From NCBI GenBank assembly GCA_014380825.1, contig JACMJD010000056.1, positions 1-8,672 of the forward strand: 8,672 nucleotides of DNA, given 5' to 3'. Positions 6,562 to 8,672 of the stretch are shown piece by piece (position 1 is the first letter of the stretch; each line of letters opens with the position of its first letter). The translations under genes were made by a program, and so were the position numbers. A model generated the notes under the pieces. It had not been told where the DNA came from, did not search any database, and was given only the letters and a program-made list of their open reading frames with translations. The DNA comes from Phycisphaerae bacterium. Its GTDB lineage: Bacteria > Planctomycetota > Phycisphaerae > Tepidisphaerales > Tepidisphaeraceae.

Positions 6562-7869
6562 TTACTTCGACGTTCGTCGAGCACGTCGTGCGAGCAATGC
6601 GATCGCGCCGATCGCCAGCGCCGACATGGTCGTCGGTTCCGGCACGCTGGCGATGAAGATGCCTGTGCCCCATTCAACCGCCCGGTTGCCTTGCGGATAC
6701 AGGCCGGTGGTGAAGGCGATCTGGTTCGAATCGTTCAGCGCGATACCGCCGGAGAACGTGGGCGGGGTCGCGGTTTCCTGGCCGAGTTGGGCGATGCCCA
6801 GGTCGGTGTTGATCGTGTCGGCCTCGCCGATGACGCGGGTCAGGCCGCCAAGTCCGTCGCCGATGAAGATCGCGTCATCGCCGTCTTCTTCTTTTCCGCG
6901 GAACGCGACCAATCCCGCCGAGTTAACCGACGGCGCGAATCCGTCGACGGCGCTGACAAGCGGGCTCGCTGCGTTGGCGATCAGCCGCGTCGTCGTCCCG
7001 TCGGAGATCACGACCTGTTGCTGTCCGCTGATCGTCGCGACGAATGCGACGAAGCCGCTGGCGTTCATGGCCACGCCATTGAAGAAGGAAGAGATCGTGC
7101 CGGCGACGCCCGGAAGCGTGCCGCCTTCGGTGGCGATCAGCGTGCTGGTGCCGTCGGGGTCGAACCGGCGGATCTGATCGTTGCCGGTCGATGGTTGCGT
7201 GTCGTTGAACACGCGGCTGGCGATCTGCCCGTTGTCGCTGGGCGCCGCCGTCGCGAGAAACGAAAACGACCCGGCCGATTGCGTCACGTAGGTCTGCGCG
7301 GGACCCGGCGACGTGAACCGGCGATGCCCGACGACGCCGCCGATGCTCGAGCGCGCCGAGATGCTGTTGTCCGGCAGTACGCGATAGCCGCTGCCGCTGG
7401 TTCCCGCCGCGGCGCCGACAAACGTTAGCCCGGGCGCCTGAAGGCGATCGCGGAAGTAGAAGCCGTCCTGCGATGAAAAACTTTGCGAGGTGATGATGCG
7501 ACCCGTGTCGCCGAGGTTCACGTCGGACAGCGATTGCACGTCGATATTGCCAAGCTCGGCAACCACGCTGCCCGTACCGTTGCCGGGGCCATACCACACA
7601 CCTTGATGATCCGTCGTGCCGATCGTGCTGATCTTGCTGGACACTTCGCCGAGATTGTTCATCGAGACGGTCGTGGAATTGAAGGTCGTGCCATGAGGCA
7701 CGTTGAATGACGGGCCCGGGTTCGCCGCGAGGTTGCCGCGCACCTGAAGCTGCAATGTGTAATCCGTCGCCAACGGAACGGCGGCGAAGGAGGTGGAGCA
7801 AATCGAAACCGCAGCGATGGCGGCCGCAGTCAAAGTAGAACAACGGTCCGCTCGAGAAATCACGCGCAT
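6562..7869 (-). CDS. PEP-CTERM sorting domain protein, probable secreted repeat protein
   Basis: The product has 435 aa. Residues 1-29 form a signal peptide (basic start, Ala-rich core, SFA cleavage site). The C-terminus is a typical PEP-CTERM tail: VPEPTTM at 409-415, a short hydrophobic helix (ALAIGAIALLA) and the basic end RRARRTSK. Such tails are recognised and cleaved by an exosortase, and the protein is then released to or anchored at the cell surface. The mature part contains repeated beta-rich units of roughly 60-75 aa. These carry an N-x-x-G-x-V-A-F-like core (NASGFVAFVAT, NSAGLVAFRG and the weaker NDSNQIAFTT) and end in I-x-D/G-G-type turns, as in beta-propeller-like surface proteins. 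No catalytic motif is evident and the function is unknown. The start at 7869 is preferred over the in-frame ATG at 7926 because it has a good Shine-Dalgarno and starts the signal peptide properly. No exosortase gene is in the window. Confidence 0.88.
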   Translation of the reverse strand: MRVISRADRCSTLTAAAIAAVSICSTSFAAVPLATDYTLQLQVRGNLAANPGPSFNVPHGTTFNSTTVSMNNLGEVSSKISTIGTTDHQGVWYGPGNGTGSVVAELGNIDVQSLSDVNLGDTGRIITSQSFSSQDGFYFRDRLQAPGLTFVGAAAGTSGSGYRVLPDNSISARSSIGGVVGHRRFTSPGPAQTYVTQSAGSFSFLATAAPSDNGQIASRVFNDTQPSTGNDQIRRFDPDGTSTLIATEGGTLPGVAGTISSFFNGVAMNASGFVAFVATISGQQQVVISDGTTTRLIANAASPLVSAVDGFAPSVNSAGLVAFRGKEEDGDDAIFIGDGLGGLTRVIGEADTINTDLGIAQLGQETATPPTFSGGIALNDSNQIAFTTGLYPQGNRAVEWGTGIFIASVPEPTTMSALAIGAIALLARRARRTSK

Positions 7870-7875
7870 GAAGAT

Positions 7876-7884
7876 TCTCCTCTC
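7876..7884 (-). promoter_or_regulatory. Shine-Dalgarno of the PEP-CTERM gene
   Basis: On the minus strand GAGAGGAGA lies at 7884-7876, ending six bases before the ATG at 7869. This is the only clear Shine-Dalgarno in front of a gene in the window. It decides the start against the in-frame ATG at 7926, which has none. Confidence 0.75.
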
Positions 7885-7997
7885 GGGAGTGATGGAACAA
7901 CTTCGCAGCGAAATCGGGGAGCCCATCGACGCAGAACGCGTGATGCAAACTCCATAGCCGGGCTCAGTCTAACTCGATGCGCGCTGAATTCCAGAGC

Positions 7998-8024
7998 AAT
8001 CTACAAAAGCGCAATGAAGTACAA
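7998..8024 (-). promoter_or_regulatory. Weak candidate promoter for the PEP-CTERM gene
   Basis: In the 215-bp gap before the PEP-CTERM gene the best pair I find on the minus strand is TTGTAC (8024-8019) and TAGATT (8003-7998). The spacer is a short 15 bp. It would give a leader of about 120 nt. The gap is more AT-rich than its surroundings, but the match is poor and co-transcription from dksA is equally possible. I see no convincing terminator hairpin behind dksA. Confidence 0.2.
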
Positions 8025-8084
8025 ATCGCTCGGTAAACGTGAAGTGATCGTGAGATTTGGTGTTCTGTAAATTTGAGCGACGAA

Positions 8085-8651
8085 TCAGCGGCGGAGCATC
8101 CCGCGTTCCATCATGCGGGCGTGTTCGATGGAAAAGCGCGCCCAGGGTTGGGCCTCGAGCCGCGCTTTGCTGATCGGCTTGCCGGTGCCTTCGCAGATCC
8201 CGAATCGGCCGTCCTGGATTTTGGCGAGGGCGCTGTTGATTTCGCGCAGAAGCTGGCGGTCTTTTTCGACCAGGCCGAGCGTGAACTCCTGCTCGTAGTT
8301 ATCGGTGCCCATGTCGGCCATGTGAAGCGGCAAGTTGGAGAGGTTGGAGCCTTGTGCACTGCGAAGCGCTTCGCGTTCCATCGAGCTCATGTCGCCGACC
8401 AGCTCGCGGCGCTTGCTTAGCAAAAGCAGGCGGAACTCTTCCAGCTCCCTGGGCGTGAAGCCGGCGAGATTCTTCTTCGGCTTGCCGTCGGTCGTCACCG
8501 GAACCGGAGGAGGCGGCGGAGGCTGCTGAGCCGGTTGCGCGGGCGCGGCCAATCGCGCCGCCTTGGCGGCGGCGGCTTTCGCGCTCTTGGCTGTCTTGCT
8601 GTTCGCCTTAGCGTTCGGATCGACGACAACGGGGCGAAGCGTGATTCGCAC
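8085..8651 (-). CDS. dksA: DksA/TraR-family regulator with degenerate zinc finger (5' end uncertain)
   Basis: The frame gives 188 aa from a GTG at 8651, but stays open to the window edge at 8672, so the true start may lie outside. Residues 14-60 are low-complexity: Lys/Ala-rich, then Ala/Gln/Pro with six consecutive prolines at 44-49. The DksA core starts near FTPRELEEFRLLLLSKRREL (65-84), the first coiled-coil helix. The tip region has acidic residues Asp113 and Asp117, and the return helix contains YEQEFTLGLVEKDRQLL. The C-terminal globular part reads FGICEGTGKPI (150-160) and then RLEAQPWARF. In canonical DksA four cysteines bind zinc; here the corresponding positions are Cys153, Thr156, Ser174 and His177, so zinc binding as usual is unlikely. 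DksA proteins enter the RNA polymerase secondary channel and modulate initiation, often with ppGpp. Adjacency of dksA-like genes and lspA is known in PVC bacteria. Confidence 0.88.
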   Translation of the reverse strand: MRITLRPVVVDPNAKANSKTAKSAKAAAAKAARLAAPAQPAQQPPPPPPVPVTTDGKPKKNLAGFTPRELEEFRLLLLSKRRELVGDMSSMEREALRSAQGSNLSNLPLHMADMGTDNYEQEFTLGLVEKDRQLLREINSALAKIQDGRFGICEGTGKPISKARLEAQPWARFSIEHARMMERGMLRR

Positions 8652-8672
8652 GACGCCGGGTCGCGCCAGCTC

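Noticed and set aside
5989..7428. 479-codon plus-strand frame antisense to lspA and the PEP-CTERM gene
   Set aside because: It crosses two well-supported genes and the inverted repeat, has no domain pattern, and is Arg/Ala/Asp-rich, typical of a codon-bias shadow.
7870..7926. Alternative PEP-CTERM start at 7926
   Set aside because: It would put 19 polar residues before the signal peptide and has no Shine-Dalgarno, while the ATG at 7869 has a good one.

Overview
The window reads as chromosomal DNA of a GC-rich planctomycete, or a close PVC-superphylum relative (inference). Pointers are a PEP-CTERM surface protein, a DksA-type regulator with a decayed zinc finger lying near lspA, near-absence of Shine-Dalgarno sequences, and bulky palindromes in the intergenic gaps. 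I see no phage, plasmid, IS element, CRISPR, rRNA or tRNA. Coding density is high and the gene content is mostly housekeeping.

Layout from left to right. A secreted TPR protein with a peptidase-MA-like (HEXXH) domain lies at 55-2598 on the minus strand. It is preceded on the same strand by ribD (2613-3761), the bifunctional riboflavin deaminase/reductase. Divergent from ribD is uup (3918-5717, plus), an ABC-F ATPase. The ribD/uup gap carries a perfect 33-bp inverted repeat with hairpins nested in its arms. Convergent with uup is lspA (5806-6414, minus), lipoprotein signal peptidase, and a second member of the same palindrome family fills that gap. Further right, all on the minus strand, are a PEP-CTERM protein (6562-7869) and a DksA/TraR-family regulator (8085 to about 8651, frame open to the window edge). 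A different imperfect inverted repeat separates the PEP-CTERM gene from lspA.

Functionally, lspA, the PEP-CTERM protein and the TPR-peptidase concern the cell envelope. ribD makes flavin precursors, Uup acts on ribosomes or DNA, and the DksA-like protein probably acts on RNA polymerase. I see no evidence that they form one pathway.

I found no clear new multi-gene system. The two strongest non-gene signals are these. (1) Intergenic nested palindromes: two members differ in sequence but keep base pairing, and one supplies the lspA stop codon. (2) A TAnnnT -10-like hexamer lies 6-11 nt before the start codon of four genes that lack a Shine-Dalgarno, which suggests leaderless or nearly leaderless transcription. 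The PEP-CTERM gene is the only one with a clear Shine-Dalgarno.
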